Shown here: positions 39,301 through 52,500 of the stretch, in pieces | How the letters are laid out: each line of letters starts with the position of its first letter | Numbering within the stretch: the first letter of the stretch is position 1 | Assembly (NCBI GenBank): GCA_029783825.1 | Contig: JAREIK010000506.1 | Coordinates: 574,502 to 638,501 of the forward strand | From: Sapria himalayana | Taxonomy: Eukaryota; Streptophyta; Magnoliopsida; Malpighiales; Rafflesiaceae | Direction of reading: 5' to 3' | DNA length: 64,000 nucleotides | The notes under the pieces: model-generated | Told to the model about the DNA's origin: nothing | Databases searched by the model: none | What the model saw: the letters and a program-made list of their open reading frames with translations, nothing else | Position numbers and translations under genes: made by a program

Positions 39301-40518
39301 CAATCTCCTATAATATGGTTTAATAGATTTTTTGTAACACTTATTACCTTTAACCTTAGAAGATAATTGTCAAAATATTTTTATTTTCTAACATATATTT
39401 GAATGTGAAATATTAGTAATATATGTTGATAATATCTTGATTATAGAAGATGACCATCAATTAGATATATCTCAACTAAAATTATTTATACAGATTGAAT
39501 TTCAAACAAAAGATCTAGGATATTTGAAATACTTCTTTGGTACTGAGATTGAAAAATCAACAGGCATTACCTTTTTTTTCTCAAAAAAAAAAATATATAT
39601 TATATATTTTATATAACTTCTATATGTTGAGAAGTACACATGTTGACCCACAAGATGATCCAAATAGACTTATCTACATATATCAATTTAACAATTGATT
39701 CCATTAGAAATAGGTGAATCATATGAAAACTAAAAGATTTGATAATGATCAAATTATATATTATCTATGATGTCAGTATAATTAGTCATTCTCTAAATTC
39801 TCTTATGATTTTCAAATATGTGTAGAAAGTTTTAAGAGATAAGATTACATTTAGATGTCAAGGGCATAAATATATAGAAGCATATTTAGATTGTTATTGG
39901 GCTCAAGTGATCACAAAATTATAATTTTGTACTCTGTCTATTTACTAGATTTTGAAATAATTCTCTTATTTTTCTAGCAAATGAGGTTACATGCAAAAAA
40001 ATATATAAAATTGGTGATGAATTTCATCACCAATTTTATATATTTTTTTAATGGAATCTCATTTGCTAGAAAAATAAGAGAATTATTTCAAAATCTAGTA
40101 AATAGACAGAGTACAAAATTATAACATTATCAACTTATGAAATACATTTGATTAGTCATTTCTTAAAGAAACTTTGCCTACCAATTCAAAGACCAATAAT
40201 ATTATACAATGATAATCAAGTAACCCTAGAAATTATTATCAATCATTTGTTTCATGAGAGAATGAACTATATTAAAATTGAGTATCATTTTATTATAAGA
40301 AAAAATCCATGACTATTTTATTATTACACCCTATGTACTTATCAACAAGCAGGCTACAAACATCTTCAAAGATACTCTCAAAGTATCGCATATTATTTTT
40401 TCCTCATCCAAACTTATTGTATATATGTTTAGTTTATTGTTTGCCTTGTTTTTCATTGTTTAGATTTTAGAAGCAAACTACATGTGGATTACCCTAATAT
40501 ATATATACACACATACAT

Positions 40519-40560
<42 letters not shown>

Positions 40561-43500
40561 TATGTTGTATTTTGAAACTATTTTTCATAATTAATTATAC
40601 TTTTTTCTCATTTTCCCTCTCCCTCTCTTCCTCCCTACATGAAAATCATTATGATTAAAACCCTAATTTAACCATAATAAATAATGCTTTAGATAACTTA
40701 TTATAGGCTATAGTAACATTCAAAGAAAATAAAATTATAAATAAAGAATGATTACATCTAATAGTGAAATGATTGTTAGCGATTGAGTCAAAAATCCACA
40801 AGTCTAGAGGAAAAAAATTAGTCTTAAAAATTATAATACCAAAAAAAAATAAAGTATATGTTATTTCCTTACCAACGATAAATTATATATATTGCTTTCT
40901 AATAAGAATTACAATAGTGTATTTGATTGTCCGAGTAATATACTACTTTATGAGGATACTTGAATAGAACCAATGATTTGCATGTCGCAGAACAATATGT
41001 AGTGCATTTGATCTCTACCCAAGAAATAACCACTAACACCTATCTATAGTATCTCTTCTATTCCTACAAAATATGTATTATACAATGAATCTCATGTATC
41101 TGCAAATAACTTTTCCAAATATGTATTGGATGGTCCAAACAATTTTTGATTCCTTCATAAGTATATATATAATAACTTCATACAGCTATTATATACCTAC
41201 ACACACTAATACCACTGCACACGAGCACCAACCTACACACCACTTAACACACCCTTTGCGCTCGAATAATGCCAACAATAGGCTGGCATCTTTAGCACAC
41301 ACAAAATGCACCACTTGTAGGAGGCACCACTTTGGCACACACTGCCCAATTACATTGCACACTACAGAATTCTCACTGCACAGTAATACACCACACAACG
41401 TGTTTCACACTATTACAATATCAATATGCATATGCCACTGCATGTTCCACTCCATGCACATTACAATATTACACTACATGCAACAGTTTGCACATGCATA
41501 CTTGCCTTCAGGCTCATTTTTCATGCTATTGCACACTATTTCACTATAATAGTGTCGAAGCTAATATTGCATCGACACAAATTGCACACATTTTATTGTT
41601 TTTTAGGGTTTCACTACAGTAACAATCTATGTTGCACGGATATGCCTAGGAACTGCCGTGTCCACGTGTCCGACACGTGGACACGGCAACACGGGTCGGA
41701 CACGCGTCGGATACGTGTCTGATACGCCACGTGGCGTATCGGACACAAATCCGTATGGGATACGCCGCGTGGCGTATGGGATACGCGTCGGAGACGTATC
41801 CAAAGCGTTGTTCGGAAACAATCATCGTTAACAACAGACGCATCATTTACCTACTGACGCGTCGTTTACCAACCGACGCATTTTTTCAATTCTAACGCGT
41901 CAGAAATACACTATATATTAACTATTACTCTCACATCTCCAACAAATTGAGGAGCACACCGTCGACAGTGAGTTGTCGACAAGCCGATTACGAAAAATAG
42001 TTGTCAATTGTCATTGCGTCAAACGGGGAGGGGAGGAGCACACAGCCGAGCCGCCAACAGTAACTAAGATAACCTAATTCTATAAAGGGAAGGGGTGGGT
42101 TTTAGAATCTGTATCGGAAGGGAGAGAGTTCGAAAATCAAAAATCAGGAGGGAGGGTGTTAGAGGGTTTAAATTTTTTTTACATTATTTTAAAATACAGA
42201 ATTTTAAATTATTTTAAAATACAGAATTTTAAATTATTTTAAAATACTGTATTTAAAATATATGTTAGAGAGAGTTAGAAGCTGTAACGGGAGGGGGCTG
42301 GGGGCAGGGGTTAGAGGGCTTAAATATATATTTTTTATATTTTAATTATTATTGTTTGTTTAATATATATACAAAATATAATAAACAAATAATTTATTTT
42401 AATTTTAAATAAATAATTTTAAGAATAATAATAAATATGCAATATTAAAATATGGAATATTTAAATATGAATACTTTTGTTAGTATGTATTATGTAATAT
42501 TTAGTAATATATAATATGTAAGTATAATAGTTTTTATTATATAATTTATTTTAAATAAATTAATGTTTTATGAAAATAATAAAAAATATAATGAAAAATA
42601 TAATAAAGTATTGATGGAGAAAAAAAATAAGATTAAATTAATTTTAAATTAATATAGATTATTTAAAATGCATAATTTTTTTCATGCAGAATTATACAAT
42701 AAAATGAGTTGTAATTCTGAGCCTTCAAGTAATCAAGAAAATATTCAAGATGTTGATGATAATGCTCCATTATGAAAATATGTCACGAAAGATGCAAAAT
42801 TAGATAAAGAAAAAGGGGGAGGAAATGTTAATTTTCAATACAATTTTTGTAGACAAATATATAGAGGATCATATTATTGAGTCAAGACTCACTTTTAAAA
42901 ATTAAAGGGGCTGGGATTGCATCATGTACTAAAGTAACGAATCAAAATTTGATTGAGATGCAAAGGATGGTGGAGGAATCTGAACAGAGAATGAAAAAAT
43001 CTAATCTTAAGTCAGTTTCTTTACCCATATTAAGCATTACAGATTCTTTTTTTGAGAATTCCTCTTCTAGTGCTAATCCAATTGATCTAAAAAAGAGAAA
43101 GAGAACTATGGGATCAATTGAAAATGCATTCAAAATTGGTGCACGTGAATTAGTTGACAGTGAGATAGCTAGGCTGTTTTATTCTGGAGGGTTGTCTTTT
43201 CACTTAGCTAGAAATCCTTATTATGCATGTGCCTTTAAAAGTGCAAGTCAACTACCAGGTTATGTCCCACCAAGCTATAATGCATTAAGAACAACATTAT
43301 TGCAGAAAGAGAAGAATAATATTGATAATCTATTAGAACCAATCAAGAAGACTTGGAATGAGAAAGGAGTGAGCATTTGTAGTGATGGATGGTCAGATGC
43401 TCAAAGAAGACCACTTATTAATATCATGACAGTCTCTGAAAGTAGACCAATATTTTTGAAAGCAATAAACTGTGAAGGAGAGACTAAGGACAAATATTTT

Positions 43501-46500
43501 ATAGCTGATTTATTGATTAATACTATACAAGAGATTTGTCCACAAAAGATAGTTCAAGTTATAACTGATAATGCTGCGGCTTGTAAAGCAGCAGGATACA
43601 TTGTGGAAGCAAAATTTCAGCATATCTTTTGGATCCCGTGTGTGGTTCATACTCATAATCTTGCTTTGAAGAATATTTGTGCACCAACAAACTCAAGATA
43701 TGATGATATGATTAAACAGTGCGGTTAGATCGCTCAAGTATCAAATGATATTTTTTTTATCAAAAATTTCATTATGAATCATGCAATGAGATTATCAATA
43801 TTTAATAAGCATTGCAAGCTGGAGTTACTTTCAGTGGCCGATACACGTTTTGCTTCAACTATTGTTATGCTTAAACGATTTAAAATAATAAAAAGAGGCT
43901 TTGAGCAATTAGTGATAAGTGAAGAATGAGAAATGTATAAAGATAATAATTTAGTGAAAGCTAAAGAAGTAAAAGATAAAATCCTAAATGAAGAATTTTG
44001 GATGAATGTAGATTATATTCTTAGCTTTACAACTCATATTTATGAGATGCTTCGATTAGCTGACACTGATAAACCTTGCCTTCACAATATTTATGAGTGG
44101 TGGGATTCTATGATCAAAAAAGTGAAGGAAGCTATTTTTAAGAAAGAACATAAAAGCCCCACAGATAATTCAAGGTATACTTTTAATTTAATTTTTAATT
44201 TTTATTATTTTGATTGAAAGTTTAAGTTTTAATTATAATTGAACTTATATAATTTGCTATGTATTTTAACCTATAGGTTTTTTTATATTGTGAATAAAAT
44301 CTTGGTGGAAAGATGGAATAAAAGTCACATACCTTTATATTCTCTTGCTCATTCATTAAATCCAAGGTAATCTTAAGAGTTTAAATTATAGATTATGATA
44401 ATTTTAATATAAATGATATTCTATAATGTTTAATATTTTATAATTAATGTTATAACATAACTTGCAGGTATTATAGTCAACAATGATTTGCTGAGTCTGG
44501 CGATCGTGTTCCACCGCATCGAGATTTAGAAATAGTAAGAGAAAAAAAAATATTTTGAGAGATATTTTTCTAATGAAGGAGAAAGGAGAAGAGCAAATGA
44601 CGAGTATGCTATATTTTTGGTATTTTTAGAAGATTTTTCTAGTAGTGATTTCATAAAAGACAGATGATATATGAGTCCTATTAAATGGTGGGTTATTCAT
44701 GGAACTGCTGCACCGATGCTTCAATCTATTGCATTAAAATTATTAGGACAACCTTGTTCATCCTCATGTTGTGAAAAAAATTGAAGCACTTATAATTTTA
44801 TTCACTCCATAAAGAGAAACAAGTTGACACCACAAAGAACTGAAAACTTAGTTTATATCCATAACAATCTTTGACTTCTATCAAAGAGATCTCCAAACTA
44901 TAATGAAGGCGAATCTAAAATGTGAGACATTGGAGGTGATGATTTTGAATCAATAGATATTGAAAATGTTGAAATTCTCGAGATTGCAGATCTTTCTTTT
45001 GATGAACCTGAACTGGAAGCTATTTTGTTTGATTCATAAGAAAATGCAAATCTTTTGTTTTAATATTTCTTATGTTTGTGTTTAAATATTTGTAAAAATA
45101 ATGTTTGAGCATTTTTTTTATTTATCTAAATTTCTGTTAATGGATAATATTTATATTTAATTTTTTTTAATGCCATATCCTAGCCGTATCCGTATCCTAG
45201 TTTTTTGAAATTTATCGTGTCCCCGTATCCTGCAGTGTCGTATCCCCGTGTCCGTATCCGTGTCCGTGCAACATAGGTAACAATGATGCTATGGTAGCAT
45301 CCATGCACACTATTCACACTCACACACATTGTACACACTATATGCATGCATACGACATTCAAAAATTGTCAATATGATTCGACATTCAAAAATTGTCATT
45401 TTTTATCTACATAACTTATGTTTTTTATCAATTCTTCAATATGCATTTGACATTCAAAAATTACCGCGCTCATTATTAAAAGTATATTAATCATCAATTT
45501 AACACTAATTTGTATTCTTTAAAATATAAATTTTTGGAATTAACATACAATGGATAATTGACAAAACTAAGAAGGAAGATGAACACCATTATTTAGATAA
45601 ATCTCATCCAAGTAAATAATTTCAAAATACATGTTTAAATTCTTCTATTTTTTTTTCTAAATATACGTCTCTCATATAACATTTATATTATGTTAAAAAA
45701 AGGAAAAAGTACTCATAATTTTTCAAGGCATAGGATTAGATATCAATGACTTGGAAATTAATTCAAAAAGACTCGATATAATAGCAAGCCAAAAAATCCA
45801 ATTGAATTGTGAAAATCAAGCTCACGAGAATAATAATAATAATAATAAAGATACATTACATAATTCAATCAAAATTAATCTATAAATAAAAAATAAATAT
45901 AATTGGCACAATATACATATTAGATGCTATCATCACAGAAGTAAAAATCAAATTAAACTTAAGAAGCAACATCATCCCATTAAGCTAGTGCATAGTAAAT
46001 ATCCAAATCTAAGCTTTCAGGAAATAAAAAAAGCCAAGATATATTTTCATAAATATATTTGCTAGCCCCTTGTAGGAATGTAAAATGTGAATATAGTCTT
46101 TTTTTGTATCTTCTTTAGAAATAAGAAGTAATTCATCTTTATATATTTTGTTCGCTCATAAAATATTAAACTCAAGATTATATGTCTAATTATTATAGTA
46201 GAAAATGATAATAAATGATTGAAAATTAAATCTTTTCAAATAAGTATATGATCCAAAAAATCTCATATGTAGTCATAATCAAATATCCTATTAATGCATT
46301 TGACCTAAAAATTATCGTATATCTCTACATAAGGTGGCACTAGCTATAATATGAAGATCCAACCAACCAAAAAAGATCATATTCATCAAATATAATATAA
46401 AATCCTAAAAAATTTTTTATAAGTTAGAGTATATGAAAACCTACATCAAAATTAATATACAATTGTGTAGACTATATCTAATCTATCAATAATTAGATAT

Positions 46501-49500
46501 TTAATTTTTCTAATAATTTTTTATATGTTGTTATGATTTACAATATATTTATTTTAATATCTTTTTAATGGAAGCACCCAATGTATAGGTTGCCCAAATT
46601 TTCTTTTCTTTTCTATAAAGGCTTATTTGAATGTTGATCATTATATAAAGCATTATTTGTTGTTTATAGATTTTACATGGTATCAAAGTAGTACCCTAGG
46701 AAATATAAATCATAGGGAACATGCATGAGTTAGGGTCACAAATTCTAAAGATAGAAATGCATACACTATACTAGCATAATGAACACAAACAATCTAGGAG
46801 GGAGAGAGAGAGAGAGAGAGAGAATGGTGAGAAAGAATGGTGCACATTCATTGTGTACCACTGAGTATTATCATTGCACACACACTATGTTCGACAAGTT
46901 ATCGGTGCCTACTACATCAACATTGTGAGAGAGGCAACAATGTATCAATGGTGTAATAGTGGTGTGCTTGTGATGCACATCAATATGCATTTTTTAGAGT
47001 TACGGGAAAACTCAATTAAGAGTTTTGGGAAAGTAATTTTGGGGTAGAATCATCAAAATCATTATGCCCCAAAAATTAGTGTATCATGCAAGTTTTGAAT
47101 AGTTTTATTTTATCCAATTTAGGGTTTCCGGGAAAACCCCTCAAATTAGAGCTTATTGTTTATTGGGGGATTTATTTGGATTTCAACAATATTTTTTAAA
47201 TCATAGTTTATTGATGTGAAACAAATTTATATTTTTAGAGGTTCAAACAAAAAATATCTTAATTGTAATTAATATGTTAAATATGAAGAGAAGATATCAC
47301 AACAAATATAAACAAAAGAAAGCTTAATTTTTATGCATATATTGTAAGAATATGAGTTACACTAGAAATAATTATTGAATTTTATTTTTAGGAATGAGAC
47401 GGACTATATTGCAAAGAGGTAAAATGACTATCAGGATCATCCATGAATCTTCAGAGTTCATCCAAAGTACTCACACTCACCTTTCTACAGGCTACAGGTA
47501 TTAGGATTTACTATACAACATTAACAAATATAAACATCAAATTACTTAACTTAATATTACTCAATAATTTATATCGACTGATTGAAAGTTGAGACAACTC
47601 ATTGGATGGGTGCTTTGATTAAAGTAAATAAAGAAAAAATAAAATTTAATATATATAAAATTAAACTTTAATAAATATAAAATTAAACTTTAATAAAATT
47701 TAAAACACATTTCAAATGGATGTATAAATTTCGAATGTACAAAGATATGACAAGAAATAATTAACAAATTAGTTTGAATCAATTTCAAATTGTAATCATG
47801 ACAAAATAAATTTTATGAAAAAAAAAATAACTAAAAAAATACTCTCCTAGCCAACTTAAGAATAATAACAACAAAATAACAAAAAAAAATAACCCTTTCA
47901 TAACTTAGAAAGAATAACAATAAAATAATTAAAATATATTTTTTAATATCCGACTTATAGAGAATAATGATAAAATAATAAGAAAAATTTTTTTCTTAGC
48001 CACCTTAAAAAGAATAGTGACATAAAAACTCAAAATATTCTAAACTAGCCAATTTAGAAACATGAAACAAAATATTCTCTCCTAGCTAAATTAGGGAGAA
48101 ATAAAACAAGTGAAAGAAGAGACAGGTACAATGCACACCATACACAAAATGCATGACCACAACTCTGTGCAACAACCATGCATGGTCAACATTGATCTGC
48201 CAATCATATTGCCAAATCATTGTTCTTCCAGCCATTTTCTCTGGTAATTTTGATAACACTCACCAGAATCACAACTTGGGCATCCTGCAATTTTAGCTGA
48301 TAATAACTGTTGAAAGCATACAATATATTTTTTGTTACTCCTATTCTATTTCATTATCCGCTATAACTGATAGCCATGCAGTCTGCAGTGTTGCAGGCAA
48401 TTTTAAGGTGATTATCCACATTAGACAAGCATTTGTAAGGATTTTCCACACACCAAGTAGATGGAAGATACTCCACATTTCAAGCATTTTTTAACAAAGC
48501 TTTATCGAAGTGCAGAACCAGTTGACATTTAGCCTGGCTGCTTGTTATCCAAATGCCGCATTCACTGTCTCTGAAGTAACATTTATGATGAGATCAGTTG
48601 GATCAAAGATGAAGTTATCATCAATGGCATAAACTAGAACACCCTATGCTGTTGCTGCTGTAAAGCAATGCCCAGCAAGGACAACTACAAGGCATTTTAT
48701 TTGAATGATAGGCCTCTTGTGATTGTGAATGATTCATGGTAAATCATAAAGTAACTTTTCAAGAGTCTGCATGTCAAAGCCTACATCAGCATCTCTCTGA
48801 GTTCAAAAAAATTACAGTACTCCAACAAGAGATTGATTTACATTTTACAGTTATTTGACAGCGGCAGAGTAGAACATGTTTGGCAACATCATACATGCAT
48901 ATTATCATCATCAACCAAATTTTATTCCAACTATTTGGGATCAATTGTATGGATACTATTTTTCCATACATGCACAAATAATTGCTAATTCCACTAACTA
49001 ATATATAACTCCCATCAGCAGAATACAACAAGGTTGTGAAAAAGTTGAATTAGCTGCCAATCTATGACAACTTAGTAGAAGGCCTCCTCGAATATCCCTA
49101 TGCTCCTCGATAGTATACATTAAGCTCCATCAATTGGGTCCCAAAAGTGAATTTTGGATCACTTGATTTGTGATCAGAGAAAGTGTGTTGTTCAATAAAT
49201 TGGGTCCAAAAGTTGAATTAGCTCGACGCAATCATTGTCAAACCCTATTTCTAAATTGAGATACAAAAATTTCAGAACCAATTCATCAGGAAATTGATCA
49301 GTCATTGCACTAGTAATGTAATCAGTTACTTGAGAATGATTGACATAATGTTGAAACAAATCCAACAAGAAGTCGATTGATTTTCATCGTCAGGTACGTC
49401 TGTTTCACACAATATCTAGAAATTCAGATTTGAACTTGCATTGTGATGACTCACGAAGAAAGCAAAAGATGGAGGAAAAAAATCCCAATTCATCAAAATT

Positions 49501-52500
49501 TCATGTGGATTGTTGTACTTCCATGACATCAACACAATGGGCATCGATGCCTACACACGTAGTTTTATCATACAGAGTGGATGTGTGATAGGAGGAGATG
49601 GAGAGTTGACACACAGTGAGCATGCCCTCTCTCCCCTAAGGTCATTGACCCTTTTCAACACACACACTCCCCTAGAATCTCTAGCCCCTAGGATAATCGC
49701 CCTAATACCATGTACAAAATTAACAAATATAAACTTCAAATTCTTTAACTTCTTTTACTTAATAATTACATATATCGATTGCCCTTATATTAAAAAAAAA
49801 TTGATTGGGGCAGCCTATAATTTTGGTGCTACCAAAGCATAAATAAAATAAAAATTAAATTTAATAAATATAAAGTTATACTTCAACAAACTTCAACAAA
49901 CTTCAACATGTGCATAATTGTAAAAATCATTATGCCTCAAAATTAGGGCTTCAGAGCAAGTTTCTGATTTTTCTATTTTACCCAATTTAGTCTTTCACGA
50001 AAACCTCATTATTAGGGTTTACTGTTAATTTGAGGGAGAGGGGGATTATCTAGATTTAGCAGCATTTTAAAACCTTAATGTATTGATCTGAAGTATATTT
50101 ATATTTTTTGGATTTTAGACTAATGAAACTCTGATTTAAATTGACATACTATGTATAATGAGAGATTACCACAACATAAATAGACAAATGAGAGTTATAT
50201 TTTAGTGTGTACACTATAGGAAAACAAATCATATCAAAATAGTTGATGAATATTATTTTCGGATAAAAAAATAATGAATAAATAAAACTTCTTTCTCCGA
50301 CAACATAAACTTTCTTTCCTAAAGTCATTATTAGTTCTATCACTCATGCTCATAATTCGAACTCCTGGATTACCGACATATAATACAATACTTATATTAC
50401 TGAAAATTATTTTTTATTCATTATATTTTTCTTTCATTATCAAAATATTTTAATAATTAATAGTAAGCTCTCTAAAATTACTAGATATAATAATATTTAG
50501 TTTGATTCTTTATTTCTTCATCATATCATATTTATTATTGATTGTCTTATTAGTTTATTTTCAGAGTTAATTTTTTAAATAATTCAATTCTAATTTTATT
50601 TTCATAATTATTAATATTTATTTATTGGATCTAAAGACTAAAAAGATTTTTATTTGAGATTAAGCATAATTAATTATATGTCTTATCTTATAAATACATT
50701 TTCTATATAAATATTTGAATGTGTTGAATACTTGTTGATTCGCTACTTAGTGATTCATCACTAGCCAAACTAAGAATACTCTATTCTAATCTAAAGAATA
50801 TTTATATCCTAATATGCGAGGTAATTTAATAGTAAATAATAAACTCTCTATTCTAATTAGATATAATAGTATTTAGCTTGATTCTTTATTTCTTCTGTGT
50901 CATATTTATTCTTGATTATTTTTTTTATTTTCAGAGATTTATCTTTTCAAATAACTCAATTCTAATTTTATTTTCTTAATTATTAATATTTATTTATTAG
51001 AGATAAAGACCTAAAGGTCTCTATTTGGGATTAAACATGATTGATTATGTCTTATCTTATAAATATATTTTCTTTATAGATGTTTGAATGTTTTGAATAT
51101 TTGTGTGTTCGTAACTTAGTCATGCATCATTAGCCAAGTTGAGAATATTCTATCAAAATCTAAAAAATATGTATATCCTAATATGTAAGTTATATCAGTT
51201 AGAAAAATATATCATAGCTTTATATCATGTATGCCTATCTAGTGTAAGTATAGACTCACTCAATTTAATACACTCAGATATATAAGGACCTAATAAAAAT
51301 ACAATCAAAAATGAGTTAGAAGTATATGATTACTTTTATTGATGACTACTAAATATATAAATGAAAATATATTTTTAGTGATATATTACATATTCTTTTT
51401 ATCCTTCTAATATTATATAAAATAAAAAAATTAATTTAATAAAAATATTAATAATATTATTATTATTAATAATATCTTTGAATATATCTCAGACAAATTA
51501 AATACTTATTACATTGATCATAAGTATACCCTGAAAAAATAGAATTATTGAAAGAAATAATAAATATCTATTTAATACAAATCAAACACTCCTAGTTGAG
51601 AATCATACTCTAAAATATTTTTAGAAAAATATAATTTGTATTATAATTTATGTCATTAATTAGATATCATTTTCTATTAATTCTCAGAATATACCCTTTC
51701 AGATCACATATCTTAAAGAAAGATTTTTTAACTTATCTCACAGTCTTTAAGTGTACTTATTTTGTTCTCAATCTTACTCAAGAATGAGTTAAGTTGATAT
51801 CTAATACTTGGGGATTTGATTTCCTTAGATACTCTATTATTCGATGAGAGTACCAGTACTTTTCATCATGGATCAATAGGGATTATAGTGAGTATTAATA
51901 TTATTTTTTTTTAATAAGACTTAAATATATTTTAATAAGTCTAGGAAGTATATGAGTCCCAAAGTTAATAGTGTCAGAGGTCTGTGTACACTACCACCAC
52001 ATGCATTACAGTTAGGTGCATATACAATATTATTAACATGTTTAATAAGCATAGAGATCACTCTGCACTTAGTGTCATAACTATAAATATGAAAATTAAG
52101 TATTAAAGATGCTAGTCTTCCATTCCAACTATATTTTATTTGACTACCTGTAAGAATCTTAGAGTTAAGGTGGAAAAAATAAAAAATATTTAGACATATA
52201 TATCCGCGTGCATGAACCAGGAACACAAACAAAAAATTTTATTTATAAATAATTAACTGACTCATTTACATACTATGACACTAAGTATGATAATAGTTGT
52301 AGTCATACTCCAAGTACAAGCAAAGACATCATATTTAGAAATAATGATTCTTCAATTCAGTTAGCTATGAGTTAATGATAAGATTATTCATCTAATATAA
52401 GCGAGTTATTTTGAAACTTAAATACTAATTATTATTTTATCGTATCACATAATTTACTAACCCTTCTAATATTAATAAATCAAACAATTTGAATATTTTG

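Noticed and set aside
41073..41722. His/Thr/Cys-rich ORFs
   Set aside because: Translations of CAC-rich repeat DNA next to the hAT insertion.
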